Shown here: positions 24,931-34,380 of the stretch, in pieces
How the letters are laid out: the number at the start of each line of letters is the position of its first letter
Numbering within the stretch: position 1 is the stretch's first letter
NCBI RefSeq assembly: GCF_900107175.1
Contig: NZ_FNOZ01000017.1
Location: 1-64,000 of the forward strand
Source: Modestobacter sp. DSM 44400
Lineage (GTDB): Bacteria > Actinomycetota > Actinomycetes > Mycobacteriales > Geodermatophilaceae
DNA length: 64,000 bases
Direction of reading: 5' to 3'
Translations under genes and position numbers: made by a program
Notes under the pieces: model-generated
Told to the model about the DNA's origin: nothing
What the model saw: only the letters and a program-made list of their open reading frames with translations
Database searches by the model: none

Positions 24931-26385
24931 ATGAGCCTCCTGGCCGCCGAGGTCGACCACACCAGCAGCTCCACGTTGCTCATCGCCGCCGCACTCATCG
25001 GTATAGCCGTGGTGGTCGTGTTGATCACCGTGCTCAAGGTGCACCCCTTCCTGGCGCTGATCCTGGGCTCCGCCGTCCTGGGCGTGATCGCCGGGGTGGG
25101 GGTCAGCGACATCGTCACCAGCTTCACCGCCGGGGTGGGGTCGACCGTCGGCAGCGTCGGCCTGCTCATCGCCCTCGGCGCGATGATCGGTGGTCTGCTC
25201 ACCGCCTCCGGCGGCGCCGACCGGGTGGTGACCGCGATCGTCGACCGGGTGGGCCCCCGGGCGCTGCCCTGGGCGATGGGCGGGGTCGCCGCGTTGATCG
25301 GCATCCCGCTGTTCTTCGAGATCGGCGTCGTCCTGCTCATCCCGATCGTGCTGCTGGTCGCCCACCGCAGCAGCCAGCCGGTGCTCCGCGTGGGCATCCC
25401 GGCACTGGCCGGCCTGTCGGTGCTGCACGGGTTCATCCCGCCGCACCCCGGTCCGCTGGTCGCGATCAGCAGCCTGAGCGCGAGCCTGGGCCTGGTCCTG
25501 CTCTTCGGCCTGATCCTGGCGATCCCGTGCGTCATCCTCGCCGGCCCGGTGTTCGGCAGCTTCATCAGCGCCCGGCTGCACGTCGCCACACCGACCGCCC
25601 TGGTCGGCGCTGCGGCGGGGGGCCGGGAGACCGGCTCGACGGGAGCGGGATCGATCGACGCCGGCAAAGACCTGGGCGGCGTCGGGGACCCGGCCCGGGA
25701 CGACGCCCGACCGCGCCACCAGCCCGGTTTCGGCGCCACCGTGGCCACCGTCCTGCTCCCCGTGGTGCTGATGCTGCTGGGCGCGATCGGCGAGCTCACC
25801 CTGGACGACGGCAGCACGCTGCGCTCGATCTCCGACATCATCGGTACACCGGTCATCGCCCTGCTGGCCGGCGTCATCGTCGCGATGTTCACCCTCGGCA
25901 ACGCGGTCGGCTTCGGCCGGCAGAAGATCTCCGACACCCTCGGCGGGTCCCTGCCGGCCATCGCCGGCATCCTGCTGATCGTCGCCGCAGGCGGAGGCTT
26001 CAAGCAGTTGCTCGTCGACTCCGGGATCAGCGGCCTGATCGCCGATGCCGCCGAGGGCGCGAACTTCTCTCCGCTGGTGCTGGGCTGGCTGGTGGCCGTG
26101 GGCATCCGGCTGGCCACCGGCTCGGCAACGGTTGCCACGATCACCGCGGCCGGGATCGTCGCTCCGCTGGCCGCCGATCTCGACAAGCCGACGACCGCGC
26201 TGCTGGCGCTGGCCGTCGGGGCCGGCTCACTGTTCTTCTCCCACGTGAACGACGCGGGGTTCTGGCTGGTCAAGGAGTACTTCGGGATGACCGTCGGCCA
26301 GACCATCAAGAGCTGGTCGGTGATGGAGACGATCATCTCCGTGGTGGGCCTGATCGGGGTGCTGGTGCTGTCGGTCATCGTCTGA
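24931..26385 (+). CDS. GntP-family gluconate/organic-acid symporter
   Basis: A 484-residue integral membrane transporter of the GntP family, which imports gluconate and similar sugar acids with protons. About 12 hydrophobic segments are visible. Family markers include VLKVHPFLALILGSAVLG, GAMIGGLLTASGGADRV, the FIPPHPGPLVAI signature (about residue 170) and FFSHVNDAGFWLVKEYFGMT near the end. A hydrophilic loop at residues 220-260 (RETGSTGAGSIDAGKDLG) interrupts the middle. No gluconate kinase is adjacent, so the substrate is open. The start is not preceded by a strong ribosome site. Confidence 0.92.
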   Translation: MSLLAAEVDHTSSSTLLIAAALIGIAVVVVLITVLKVHPFLALILGSAVLGVIAGVGVSDIVTSFTAGVGSTVGSVGLLIALGAMIGGLLTASGGADRVVTAIVDRVGPRALPWAMGGVAALIGIPLFFEIGVVLLIPIVLLVAHRSSQPVLRVGIPALAGLSVLHGFIPPHPGPLVAISSLSASLGLVLLFGLILAIPCVILAGPVFGSFISARLHVATPTALVGAAAGGRETGSTGAGSIDAGKDLGGVGDPARDDARPRHQPGFGATVATVLLPVVLMLLGAIGELTLDDGSTLRSISDIIGTPVIALLAGVIVAMFTLGNAVGFGRQKISDTLGGSLPAIAGILLIVAAGGGFKQLLVDSGISGLIADAAEGANFSPLVLGWLVAVGIRLATGSATVATITAAGIVAPLAADLDKPTTALLALAVGAGSLFFSHVNDAGFWLVKEYFGMTVGQTIKSWSVMETIISVVGLIGVLVLSVIV

Positions 26386-26404
26386 CCGGCGGGCCGACCC
26401 ACCC

Positions 26405-26723
26405 GTGACCGGCACGGTTCCCGGCACCTCGCTGCGGGCCGTCTTCGCGGACCGTCGCGGGCGGCTGCTGCTGGCGCTGCTGCTCGCCGAGTTCGCCGCC
26501 GCCGTCCAGGGCATCGCGTACATCACCGTGCTGCCGCTGGCCGCCCGGGACCTGGACGGCAGCCGGCTCTACGGCGCGACCCTGGCAGCCGGGCGCCGGC
26601 GTCTACTCGCTGAGCACCAGCCTGGGCGCGGACGACCAGCCGGCCATCGGCGGCGGGTTCCTGCTGGCTACGGCGGTCGCCGTCCTCACCCTGCTGGCCG
26701 CACGGCGGCGCCGGCCCGGCTGA
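26405..26723 (+). pseudogene. MFS transporter reduced to its two ends by an internal deletion
   Basis: GTG 26405 opens a transporter N-terminus (FADRRGRLLLALLLAEFAAA, VQGIAYITVLPLAARDLDGS) that resembles the first helix of an MFS protein. After about 63 residues (ATLAAG) the frame changes. The next plus-strand frame reads AGVYSLSTSLGADDQPAIGG and FLLATAVAVLTLLAARRRRP then stop at 26721-26723, which looks like the last helix and tail of the same type of transporter. About 300 or more residues between them are missing, with a frame change at the join near 26585. The gene is inactive. Confidence 0.7.
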
Positions 26724-26826
26724 GGACCGCTACCGCGGCGGCGGCCCGTCGACGGCCGCCGGCCTCGGTGGAGGCACCGGGAAGCAGCGGGGTGGCCGGG
26801 GTGTTCACCGCGGTGGGAGGAGCACC

Positions 26827-27156
26827 ATGACCGAGCCGAACGAGATCGACCTGCACTCCGAGTACCTGCGCGCCGACCTGTACGTCACGATGGGACAGCC
26901 CACCGAGGCCGCTCGCATCCTGGAGCCGGTGGTCGCCGCCGAGCCGTCCAACGCCGCCGCGCTGGAGCTGCTCGCCCGCAGCTACTTCGCCTCTGCCCAG
27001 CTGCGCCGCGCCGAGGAGACGCTGACCCGGCTGGTGGAGCTGGCCCCGTCCAACGGGTGGGCCCGCCGCGCGCTGGCCCGCACGCTGGAACGGCAGAGCC
27101 GGGCCGCGGACGCCGTCGTCCACCACCGGGTCGCCGACGCCCTCGGCGCCGACTGA
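26827..27156 (+). CDS. tetratricopeptide-repeat protein
   Basis: A 109-residue soluble protein built from about three TPR-like helix pairs: DLYVTMGQPTEAARILEPVV, PSNAAALELLARSYFASAQL with RRAEETLTRLVELAPSNG, and WARRALARTLERQSRAADAV. The G-x-x-x-x-A and A-x-x-x-Y patterns and the A-P-S-N turns are typical. It has no signal peptide and no enzyme motif and probably acts as a small binding scaffold. AGGAG precedes ATG 26827. The gene stands between a decayed transporter and a palindrome, so its partner is not evident from context. Confidence 0.85.
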   Translation: MTEPNEIDLHSEYLRADLYVTMGQPTEAARILEPVVAAEPSNAAALELLARSYFASAQLRRAEETLTRLVELAPSNGWARRALARTLERQSRAADAVVHHRVADALGAD

Positions 27157-27169
27157 ACCCTCGGAGCAT

Positions 27170-27218
27170 TGTGCAGATGGGGCGCCTTCCCGGCCGGGGA
27201 CGGCGCCTCATCTGCGCA
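27170..27218. repeat. long hairpin palindrome between the TPR and DUF4383 genes
   Basis: GCAGATGGGGCGCC (27173-27186) pairs with GGCGCCTCATCTGC (27202-27215) with one G-T pair, and the pairing extends two or three bases outward. The 15-base centre can itself pair (CCCGG/CCGGG). It begins 14 bases after the TPR stop. No U-tract follows. It belongs with the other long palindromes of this window, or serves as a terminator. Confidence 0.6.
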
Positions 27219-27292
27219 TCACCTCATCCGCTCGGAGCGCTCTCGGGCCGCCGGAAGCGGAATACACTTGCTTCCTAGCGAGGGAGCCCACC

Positions 27293-28108
27293 ATGAGCCG
27301 GAGAACTCACCTTCTGCCGTACCGCACGAGCGGAGAGCAGCACGAACCCCCGGGTGACGGGATCGCCGGCTCGGGCCGCGCCGACGAGCAACCGGCTGGC
27401 AGCCGGGTGTACCTCGTCCAGCGGGCCGGTGCGCTCGTCGTCGCCGCGTTCCTGCTGGTCTTCGGGCTGCTCGGGTTCGCCGGCGGGCTCGACTTCTTCT
27501 CCACCGACGGCCAGCGCATCCTCGGCCTCTCCTCCAACGGTCTGCTGTCCGCGCTGTCGGTGCTCACCGCCGTCGTCCTCATCGGAGCCGACCTCTGTGG
27601 GCCGCGGGTCGCCTCGATGGTGATGATCCTGGTCGGGTCGTTGTTCCTGCTGTCGGCGCTGGGAAACCTGGCGGTGCTGCGGACCGGCTGGAACTTCCTC
27701 GCCTTCGAAATGAGCAACGTGCTGTTCTCGATCGCCGTCGGGCTGGTGCTGCTGACCCTGGGCGCCTACGGCCGGGTCTCCGGGAACCTCCCGCCCGACA
27801 GCCCGTACGCGCACCCGCACGGCGAGGAGACCGAGCCGCCGGAGTCCCACCCGTCGACGCCTGAGGAGTTCGCCGCGGAGGCCGCCATGCGCGAGGCGGA
27901 GATCGCCGTCACCGAGCACCGGGCCACCGACGACCAGCGGCGCCGGGTGCGGGCCATGGCCCAGGTCCACACCCGCGGACAACGGCGCCGGGTATGGATG
28001 GAGTTCGGCCTCCCGTCGCGAACGCCGCCCACCCGGCCCGTTGCTCCCGGCCGCTGGACCGATCGTGCCGTGGCCCCCACCCGCGGACGGCGGCACCGGG
28101 AGGGGTAG
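27293..28108 (+). CDS. DUF4383 membrane protein
   Basis: A 271-residue protein with a basic N-terminus and four transmembrane segments: GALVVAAFLLVFGLLGFAGG, NGLLSALSVLTAVVLIGADL, VASMVMILVGSLFLLSALGN and the segment around VLFSIAVGLVLLTLGAYG. The FFSTDGQRILGLSSNGLLSA loop is characteristic of the actinobacterial DUF4383 family, whose function is unknown. The last 115 residues are hydrophilic (EETEPPESHPSTPEEFAAEA, then a basic tail) and longer than in most family members. cobG starts 28 bases after the stop, so the two may be cotranscribed, although a functional link is not expected. Confidence 0.85.
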   Translation: MSRRTHLLPYRTSGEQHEPPGDGIAGSGRADEQPAGSRVYLVQRAGALVVAAFLLVFGLLGFAGGLDFFSTDGQRILGLSSNGLLSALSVLTAVVLIGADLCGPRVASMVMILVGSLFLLSALGNLAVLRTGWNFLAFEMSNVLFSIAVGLVLLTLGAYGRVSGNLPPDSPYAHPHGEETEPPESHPSTPEEFAAEAAMREAEIAVTEHRATDDQRRRVRAMAQVHTRGQRRRVWMEFGLPSRTPPTRPVAPGRWTDRAVAPTRGRRHREG

Positions 28109-28136
28109 CCGGCCGGGAAGTAGCCTCGCGGACGCC

Positions 28137-29324
28137 ATGAACTCTGCCGCGACGTCCGCCATCCCGACCCGAACGCGGATCGACGCCTGTCCGGGTGCGC
28201 TGCAGACCCATCCGGCGGCCGACGGAGGGCTGGCCCGGGTCCGGGTCTCCGGCGGCTCGCTGCGTGCCGGTCAGCTGAGGGCGCTGGCCGCGGCCGCCCG
28301 CGAACTGGGCAACGGGTCGCTCGAGCTCACCAGTCGGGGCAACGTGCAGCTCCGCGGCCTCGCGGTCGGCACGGAGACCGAGCTGGGCGACCGGCTGGCC
28401 GCCGCGGGTCTGCTGCCCAGCGCCACGCATGAGCGGGTCCGCAACGTACTGGCCAGTGGGCTGTCCGGCCGGACGGCGGGTGGGCACGTCGACGTCCGGC
28501 CCTGGGCGGCGGCGCTGGATGCCGGCCTCTGCGCCGACGCCTCCCTGGCCGGCCTGCCCGGCCGCTACCTCGCCACCCTGGACGACGGCCGCGGCGACGT
28601 GGCCGGCCTCGGTGGCGACGTCGGCCTGCTCGCCCTCTCCCCCACCTCGGTGGCGCTGCTGCTCGCCGGCCGCGACTCCGGGCTGCGCGTCGACCCCGCG
28701 GGCGCCGTCGTCCTGGCGCTGGCCGCGACCCGTGCCTTCCTCGCCGAGCGCGATGCCCAGGGCACCGGCGCCTGGCGGCTCGCCGAACTCACTGACGGGC
28801 GGGAACAGGTCACCGCCCGCCTTTCCGGCCAACGTGGCCACTGTGGCCGCCCGGTGGGGGTGCCTGCGCCGCCGGTGAACGGCCCGGTGGGCGCGTTGCC
28901 GCAGCTCGACGGGCGGACCGCGCTGGCCGCGCTGGTGCCGCTGGGGGTGCTGTCCGCCGCGCAGGCCGAACTGCTGGCCGGGCTCGCGCCGGAGGTGGAG
29001 CTCACGCCGTGGCGGACCGTCGTCGTCCCGGACCTGACCGAGGACACCGTCGATGACGCCGCCGTGGACCTGCACCGGTCGGGCATGGTGTTCGACGAGG
29101 CGAGCCCCTGGCGGCTGGTCACCACCTGCGCCGGGCGGCCGGGCTGCGCGAAGTCGCTGGCCGACGTCCGCGCCGACGCCGCCGCCGCGGTGGTCGGCGG
29201 CACGCTGCCCGCCGGCGGCGCCCGCCAACACTGGGTGGGGTGCGAGCGGGGCTGCGGACGCCCCCACGGCGCAGCCGTCGACGTCGTCGCGACGCCGGCC
29301 GGTTACCGGATCGGAAGAGACTGA
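28137..29324 (+). CDS. cobG: precorrin-3B synthase CobG
   Basis: CobG is the oxygen-dependent monooxygenase that makes precorrin-3B from precorrin-3A and so commits the pathway to the aerobic route. The 395-residue protein belongs to the nitrite/sulfite-reductase fold: [20 protein letters not shown] is the siroheme-family motif, and the iron-sulfur cysteines are in [12 protein letters not shown] and [14 protein letters not shown] (C-x5-C and C-x3-C). ATG 28137 starts at the conserved end. TGATG overlap with cobH shows cotranslation. The order cobG-cobH-cobIJ is a compact operon without its own riboswitch in the visible leader. Confidence 0.93.
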   Translation: MNSAATSAIPTRTRIDACPGALQTHPAADGGLARVRVSGGSLRAGQLRALAAAARELGNGSLELTSRGNVQLRGLAVGTETELGDRLAAAGLLPSATHERVRNVLASGLSGRTAGGHVDVRPWAAALDAGLCADASLAGLPGRYLATLDDGRGDVAGLGGDVGLLALSPTSVALLLAGRDSGLRVDPAGAVVLALAATRAFLAERDAQGTGAWRLAELTDGREQVTARLSGQRGHCGRPVGVPAPPVNGPVGALPQLDGRTALAALVPLGVLSAAQAELLAGLAPEVELTPWRTVVVPDLTEDTVDDAAVDLHRSGMVFDEASPWRLVTTCAGRPGCAKSLADVRADAAAAVVGGTLPAGGARQHWVGCERGCGRPHGAAVDVVATPAGYRIGRD

Positions 29325-29944
29325 TGTACGACTACGAGCACGACGGCGCCGAGATCTACCGGCAGTCCTTCGCCACCATCCGCGCGGAGGCCGACCTCTC
29401 GGGCTTGCCGGAGGACATCGCCCAGGTGGCGGTCCGGATGATCCACGCCTGCGGGCAGGTCGACCTGGTCGCCGACGTCGCCTTCTCCCCCGACGTGGTG
29501 GCCCGGGCCCGCGAGGCACTGCACGCCGACGCCCCCGTGCTCTGTGACGCGCAGATGGTCGCTGCCGGGATCACCCGCCGCCGGCTGCCCAAGGACAACG
29601 ACGTGGTCTGCACGCTCAACGACCCGCGCATCCCCGATCTTGCCCGCGAGCTGGGAACGACGCGCACCGCCGCGGCGATGCACCTGTGGGGCGACCGGCT
29701 GGACGGCGCGGTGGTGGCCATCGGCAACGCCCCGACCGCGCTGTTCCATCTGCTGGAGATGGTCGCCGCCGGAGCACCCCGCCCGGCCGCCGTCATCGGC
29801 ATCCCGGTCGGCTTCATCGGTGCCGTGGAGTCCAAGGAGACCCTTGCCGCCTCGGACCTGGACTTCCTCGTCGTCCGCGGCCGCCGCGGCGGCAGCGCGA
29901 TCACCGCCGCCGCCGTCAACGCGATCGCGAGCACGGTCGAATGA
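29324..29944 (+). CDS. cobH: precorrin-8X methylmutase CobH
   Basis: CobH moves the C11 methyl group to C12, turning precorrin-8X into hydrogenobyrinic acid. The 206-residue protein has the invariant His in [16 protein letters not shown] (near residue 43), [39 protein letters not shown] and [18 protein letters not shown]. Length and motifs match the family. ATG 29324 overlaps the cobG stop (TGATG) and the stop overlaps cobIJ (ATGA). Confidence 0.96.
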   Translation: MYDYEHDGAEIYRQSFATIRAEADLSGLPEDIAQVAVRMIHACGQVDLVADVAFSPDVVARAREALHADAPVLCDAQMVAAGITRRRLPKDNDVVCTLNDPRIPDLARELGTTRTAAAMHLWGDRLDGAVVAIGNAPTALFHLLEMVAAGAPRPAAVIGIPVGFIGAVESKETLAASDLDFLVVRGRRGGSAITAAAVNAIASTVE

Positions 29945-31440
29945 CGGGGCGTCTCTACGGCGTCGGGCTGGGCCCGGGCGACCCCGAGCTGGTCACCGTC
30001 AAGGCCGCCCGGCTGATCGGCGCCGCCGACGTCGTCGCCTTCCATGCCGCCCAGCACGGCCGCTCGGTCGCCCGAGCACTCGCCGCGCCGTACCTGCGCG
30101 CGGGCCAGGTCGAGGAGCTGCTGGTCTATCCGGTCACCACCGAGACCACCGACCACCCCGGCGGCTACCAGGGCGCGATCGACGAGTTCTACGAGGCCGC
30201 CGCCGCGCGGCTCGCCGCCCACCTGGACGCCGGCCGGGACGTCGTCGTCCTCGCCGAGGGCGACCCGTTCTTCTACGGCTCCTACATGCACATGCACAAG
30301 CGGCTGGCGCACCGGTACCCGACCGAGGTGGTCCCCGGCGTGACCAGCGTCAGCGGCGCCGCGGCGGTGCTCGGCCGGCCACTGGTCGAGCGGGACGAGG
30401 TGCTCACGGTGCTGCCCGGCACGCTGGATACCGAGGAGCTCGCCGAGTGGCTGGCCACCACCGACTCGGCCGCGGTGCTGAAGCTGGGCCGGACGTTCCG
30501 CAACGTCCGGGACGCCTTCGAGGCCGCCGGCGTGCTCGACCGCGCCTTCTACGTGGAGCGGGCGACGACGACGCAACAGCGCACGATGCCGCTGGCCGAG
30601 GTCGACCCGGACACGGTCCCCTATTTCTCCCTCGCCCTGCTGCCCAGCGAGCTGACCGGGCCGGTCCCGGGGCCGGAACAGCCGCGGGAGGACGAACCGC
30701 GCACCGGTGAGGTCGTCGTCGTGGGGCTCGGCCCAGGCAAGCGCAGCTGGACGACGCCCGAGGCCGCCGAGGCGCTGTCCTGCGCCGATGACCTGGTCGG
30801 CTACGGCCCGTACCTGGACCGGGTGCCGGCCAACCCCCGGCAGACCCGGCACCCGAGCGACAACCGGGTGGAGGCCGGGCGGGCCGCGGCGGCGCTGCGG
30901 CTCGCGCAGTCCGGACGGCGGGTGGCGGTGGTCTCCAGCGGCGACCCCGGGGTCTTCGCGATGGCCGCCGCGGTGCTCGAGGTGGCCGCGCAGCCAGAGT
31001 TCGCCGGCGTCGAGGTCCGGGTGCTGCCCGGCCTGACCGCGGCGCAGGCCGTGGCCTCCCGGGTGGGGGCGCCGCTCGGGCACGACTTCGCCGTCCTGAG
31101 CCTGTCCGACGTCCTCAAGCCCTGGGACGTCGTGGTCGACCGGCTGCGGCACGCCGCCGCCGCGGACCTGGTGATCGCCCTCTACAACCCGCGGTCCAAG
31201 GCCCGGCCGCACCAGCTGGCCGAGGCCCGCGACGTGCTGCTGGAGGTGAAGAGACCGGACACGGTGGTGGTCGTCGGCCGCGACGTCGGCGGGCCGGAAG
31301 AGAAGGTCACCGTGACCACGCTGGGCGACTTCAAGCCGGACACGGTCGACATGCGCTGCCTGGTGCTGATCGGCTCGTCGCAGACGCAGGTGGCGCCGTC
31401 CGGCCAGGTGTTCACCTCCCGCCACTACCCCGGCTGCTGA
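29941..31440 (+). CDS. cobIJ: CobIJ fusion: precorrin-2 C20- and precorrin-3B C17-methyltransferase
   Basis: Two SAM-dependent tetrapyrrole methylases joined in one 499-residue chain. The CobI half (1-240) starts [20 protein letters not shown], with [18 protein letters not shown] and [16 protein letters not shown]. After a Pro/Glu linker near residue 250 the CobJ half starts [20 protein letters not shown] and has [38 protein letters not shown] and [17 protein letters not shown]. The fusion is usual in mycobacteria and relatives. The two activities are consecutive around the CobG step, so tethering may hand over intermediates. A terminator-like repeat follows the stop. Confidence 0.96.
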   Translation: MTGRLYGVGLGPGDPELVTVKAARLIGAADVVAFHAAQHGRSVARALAAPYLRAGQVEELLVYPVTTETTDHPGGYQGAIDEFYEAAAARLAAHLDAGRDVVVLAEGDPFFYGSYMHMHKRLAHRYPTEVVPGVTSVSGAAAVLGRPLVERDEVLTVLPGTLDTEELAEWLATTDSAAVLKLGRTFRNVRDAFEAAGVLDRAFYVERATTTQQRTMPLAEVDPDTVPYFSLALLPSELTGPVPGPEQPREDEPRTGEVVVVGLGPGKRSWTTPEAAEALSCADDLVGYGPYLDRVPANPRQTRHPSDNRVEAGRAAAALRLAQSGRRVAVVSSGDPGVFAMAAAVLEVAAQPEFAGVEVRVLPGLTAAQAVASRVGAPLGHDFAVLSLSDVLKPWDVVVDRLRHAAAADLVIALYNPRSKARPHQLAEARDVLLEVKRPDTVVVVGRDVGGPEEKVTVTTLGDFKPDTVDMRCLVLIGSSQTQVAPSGQVFTSRHYPGC

Positions 31441-31500
31441 AGGACCACCCTGCCCCCCACTCCTCGCAAGCTCGGAGCGGGCCCCTGCAGGGTGGCCTCG
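31441..31500 (+). terminator. terminator-like repeat after cobIJ
   Basis: The sequence AGGACCACCCTGCCCCCCAC starts directly after the cobIJ stop; CCACCCTGC pairs with GCAGGGTGG near 31484-31495, and the centre carries CTCGCAAGCTCGGAG. Two relatives with the same order of blocks (GAAGG-ACC/GCC-CCTCC, then CTCGCA-GCTCGG or a variant) occur after cobM and after the HTH-regulator gene. Confidence 0.6.
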
Positions 31501-31541
31501 GGACGGGAACACCGACCAGCGGTTTCGGCTTGCTACCGGTC

Positions 31542-32777
31542 GTGCCGTCCCTGCGTCTGTCCCGACCGGCCGGTTTCTGGTCCGTCGCCCTCCTGCTGGT
31601 GCTGGTGCTCGCGGCCTCCGGCGTCCCCTCGCCGCTGTACCGTGTCTATCAGGAGCGGTTCGGCTTCTCCTCCGGTGTGCTCACGCTGATTTTCGGCGTC
31701 TATGCCTTCGCGCTGCTGCTGGCGCTGCTGATCGTCGGCGAGTTGTCGGACCACATCGGCCGCCGTCCGGTGCTGGCCGGGGCACTGCTGATGCAGGCCG
31801 CGGCCATGGTGCTGTTCCTCGTCGCGGACGGCGTCGGCTGGCTGATCGCCGCCCGCATCGTGCAGGGGTTGGGCACCGGGGCGCTCACCGGCGCGATGGG
31901 CGCGGCCCTGCTGGACCTGCAGCGGCCGGAGAAGCCGCTGGGTCCGCTGGTCAACAGCGCCTCTCCCGGCTTCGGCCTGTCGCTGGGCGCGGTAGCCGCC
32001 GGGCTGCTCGTGGAGTACGTCGCCGATCCCACCGACTGGGTGTTCAGCGTGCTCGCCGCTGCCTTCGTGCTCGCCGCGGTCGCGATCATGGTCTTCCTGC
32101 CGGAGTCGTCGCCGCAGCGGCCGGGCGCCCTGCGCTCCCTGCTCTCCCGCGTACACGTGCCGAGGTCACAGCGGCCGGCGTTCATCACCGTGCTGCCGTG
32201 CCTGCTGGCGACCTGGGCACTGGGCGGTCTCTACGCCTCCCTCGGCCCGTCGCTGGTGGCCACCGTGTTCGGCATCGACGACCACCTGGTCGGCAGCCTG
32301 CTGATCCTGGCGCTCAACGGCACCGGCCTGGTCGGCTCGCTGGGGATGCGCAGCGTCGCCCCCGCCCGGGCGATGGTGACCGGGGCGCTGGTCTTCGTCG
32401 TCGGCATCGCCGGCACCATCGTCGCGCTGGCCACCGTCTCCACCTGGCTCTTCTTCGCCGCCGCCGTGGTCTCCGGCTTCGGCTTCGGCGCCGCGTTCCT
32501 CGGCGCCATCGCCACCGTCACCCAGGGCGTCGCGCCCGGCGAGCGGGCCGGACTGCTGTCGGCGGTCTTCACCGCCAGCTACCTCGCGTTCTCCGTGCCG
32601 GCCATCGCCGCCGGCGTCGCCGCCACCTCCGTCGGCCTGGCGCTGACCGCCGAGGTCTACGGCGGCGCGGTGATCGTGCTGGCGCTCACCGCGGTCGCCG
32701 GGCTGGTGGTCCGCCGGCAGCCGGTGACCGTCGAGCCCGCGGCCGCGCCGGTCCGCTCCCGGGAGCCGGTCGCCTGA
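31542..32777 (+). CDS. MFS transporter
   Basis: A major facilitator of about 411 residues with 12 hydrophobic segments. The first helix leads to SGVPSPLYRVYQERFGFSSG, the loop between helices 2 and 3 has the family motif GELSDHIGRRPVLAGALLMQ, and RIVQGLGTGALTGAMGAALL and AFLGAIATVTQGVAPGERAG follow. It most resembles drug or small-molecule exporters; the substrate is unknown. GTG 31542 was preferred, but a TTG at 31530 in frame is possible. It lies after the cobIJ terminator and is probably transcribed alone, so a link to cobalamin is not implied. Confidence 0.88.
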   Translation: MPSLRLSRPAGFWSVALLLVLVLAASGVPSPLYRVYQERFGFSSGVLTLIFGVYAFALLLALLIVGELSDHIGRRPVLAGALLMQAAAMVLFLVADGVGWLIAARIVQGLGTGALTGAMGAALLDLQRPEKPLGPLVNSASPGFGLSLGAVAAGLLVEYVADPTDWVFSVLAAAFVLAAVAIMVFLPESSPQRPGALRSLLSRVHVPRSQRPAFITVLPCLLATWALGGLYASLGPSLVATVFGIDDHLVGSLLILALNGTGLVGSLGMRSVAPARAMVTGALVFVVGIAGTIVALATVSTWLFFAAAVVSGFGFGAAFLGAIATVTQGVAPGERAGLLSAVFTASYLAFSVPAIAAGVAATSVGLALTAEVYGGAVIVLALTAVAGLVVRRQPVTVEPAAAPVRSREPVA

Positions 32778-32790
32778 CCGTTCTCTGAGC

Positions 32791-34380
32791 TCAGGACCGC
32801 GCCCGGGTCACCGCCGCGCAGAACCGCCGATGGTCCTCCTGGGCCTCCGCGAGCGGCTCGATCACCTCCGCGTCGGCGACCTCGCCCACTCGCGCGGCCA
32901 GCCGGCGCCGGGCTTGTCTGCCGCGCCGCCGGGCGCCGAGGTCGACCAACGGCCGGGCGACCAGCGCGAACAGGAATCCGGCCAGCAGCCCGCCGACCAG
33001 GAGCAACGTCGGCAGCGGCAGCCCCTCCACCCGTGGCAGCGGAACGACGTCGTCCAGCTGCAGCCAGCCCAGCGCGACCAGCCCGAGCAGCCACAGCGCG
33101 CCGGTCAGGGCGACCAGCACGAGCAGCCACTGCAACCCGCCGACCGCGCGCTGCCACAGCGGGGTGCGCTCCGGTCCGAGGTCGGTTCCGGCGACGGCGC
33201 GGTCCAGCTGGCCGGCCAGCCGCTCCTCGGACACCTCGGCGGTGCGCCGCAGGTCGTCCCGCCAGGCCTGCGGCAGGCCGTCCCCGGCGTCGTCCCGGGC
33301 GCGCCGCAACGCGGCGCTGACCGCGGCCTGCTGCATCGCGCCGGCCTGGGGCAGTGACGTCCGGGCGCGTTCGTCGCCCAGGTGCAGCCGGCCCAGCGGG
33401 TCGGGCCGGAGCTTGCCCACCCAGCGCAGCAGCGGCCAGCCGGTGTGCGCCGCGCCCCGGCGGCGGGCCGACCGCTCGACTGCGGTGACGACGGCGGGCA
33501 CCCCCGCGGCGTCGGCAAGGGCATCGGCCAGGCCCTCGCGCTCGTCGGCGATGCGCGACCGGCTGCGGGAGGTGGAGTCACCGCTGCCGCAGTGCACGGC
33601 CAGCGCCCCGGCCGCCGAGCGGGCGTCGGCGGCCAGCCGGTCGGTCGCCGCCCGGCGGGCAGCCACCCGCTTCGCCAGCTCGGCGCGCAGCTCGGGCAGC
33701 CCTGCTCCGGTGCGGGCGGCCGTCGCCACCACCGGCGTCGCGGCCAGGCCCTCGCTGTCCAGCAGCCCACGCAGGTCGGCCAGGCAGGCCCGCGCTGCCG
33801 GCTCGTCGAGCCGGTCGACCTGGTTGAGGACGACGACCAGGACCCCGGCGTGCCCGGCGAGCGGAGCCAGGTAGCGCTCGTGGACGGCTGCGTCGGCGTA
33901 CTTCTGCGGGTCCAGCACCCAGACCAGCACGTCGACCAGCTCCACCAGCCGGTCGACCTCCAGCCGGTTCTCCAGCCGGATCGAGTCGTGATCGGGCAGG
34001 TCGAGCAGCACCAGACCGTCCAGGCCCGGCTCGCCGCCGGCCACCCGGTGCCGGCGGGGCACCTCGAGCCAGTCGAGCAACCGGTCGGCACCGTGCTCGC
34101 CCCACACGGAGGCGTGCGCGACGCCGGTGGTGGGCCGGCGGACGCCGGGGGTGCTGACCTCACTGCCGGACAGCGCGTTGAACAGCGTGGACTTCCCGCT
34201 GCCGGTTGCGCCGGCCAGCGCGACGACGGTCGCGTCGCCGAGGGCCTCGCGGGCACCGGCCTTGGCCAGCAGGGTGCGGGCGCGGGCGACCTCGGGGACC
34301 TCCAGGCGTTCCTCGGCGACCTCGACCGCCTCACGCAGCGCGGCCAGCCGGTCGGTCAGCGGCAGTTCCGACCGCCTCAC
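32791..34380 (-). CDS. YfjP-like GTPase with C-terminal membrane segments (partner of the dynamin-like GTPase)
   Basis: A 529-residue GTPase. G1 is VVALAGATGSGKSTLFNALS, G2 lies in TPGVRRPTTGVAHASVW, G3 is LLDLPDHDSIR and G4 is VVVLNQVDRLDE. After a helical middle, two hydrophobic segments (LLVLVALTGALWLLGLVAL and LPTLLLVGGLLAGFLFALV) and a basic tail anchor it to the membrane. GTG 34380 overlaps the stop of the upstream GTPase gene, so the two are cotranslated and probably form a heteromeric membrane-remodelling pair, as known for bacterial dynamin-like proteins encoded in tandem. The exact process is unknown. Confidence 0.85.
   Translation of the reverse strand: MRRSELPLTDRLAALREAVEVAEERLEVPEVARARTLLAKAGAREALGDATVVALAGATGSGKSTLFNALSGSEVSTPGVRRPTTGVAHASVWGEHGADRLLDWLEVPRRHRVAGGEPGLDGLVLLDLPDHDSIRLENRLEVDRLVELVDVLVWVLDPQKYADAAVHERYLAPLAGHAGVLVVVLNQVDRLDEPAARACLADLRGLLDSEGLAATPVVATAARTGAGLPELRAELAKRVAARRAATDRLAADARSAAGALAVHCGSGDSTSRSRSRIADEREGLADALADAAGVPAVVTAVERSARRRGAAHTGWPLLRWVGKLRPDPLGRLHLGDERARTSLPQAGAMQQAAVSAALRRARDDAGDGLPQAWRDDLRRTAEVSEERLAGQLDRAVAGTDLGPERTPLWQRAVGGLQWLLVLVALTGALWLLGLVALGWLQLDDVVPLPRVEGLPLPTLLLVGGLLAGFLFALVARPLVDLGARRRGRQARRRLAARVGEVADAEVIEPLAEAQEDHRRFCAAVTRARS

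Noticed and set aside
31542-32777. MFS transporter after cobIJ considered as a cobalt or cobalamin transporter
   Set aside because: A terminator-like repeat separates it, and its motifs are those of general drug or small-molecule exporters.
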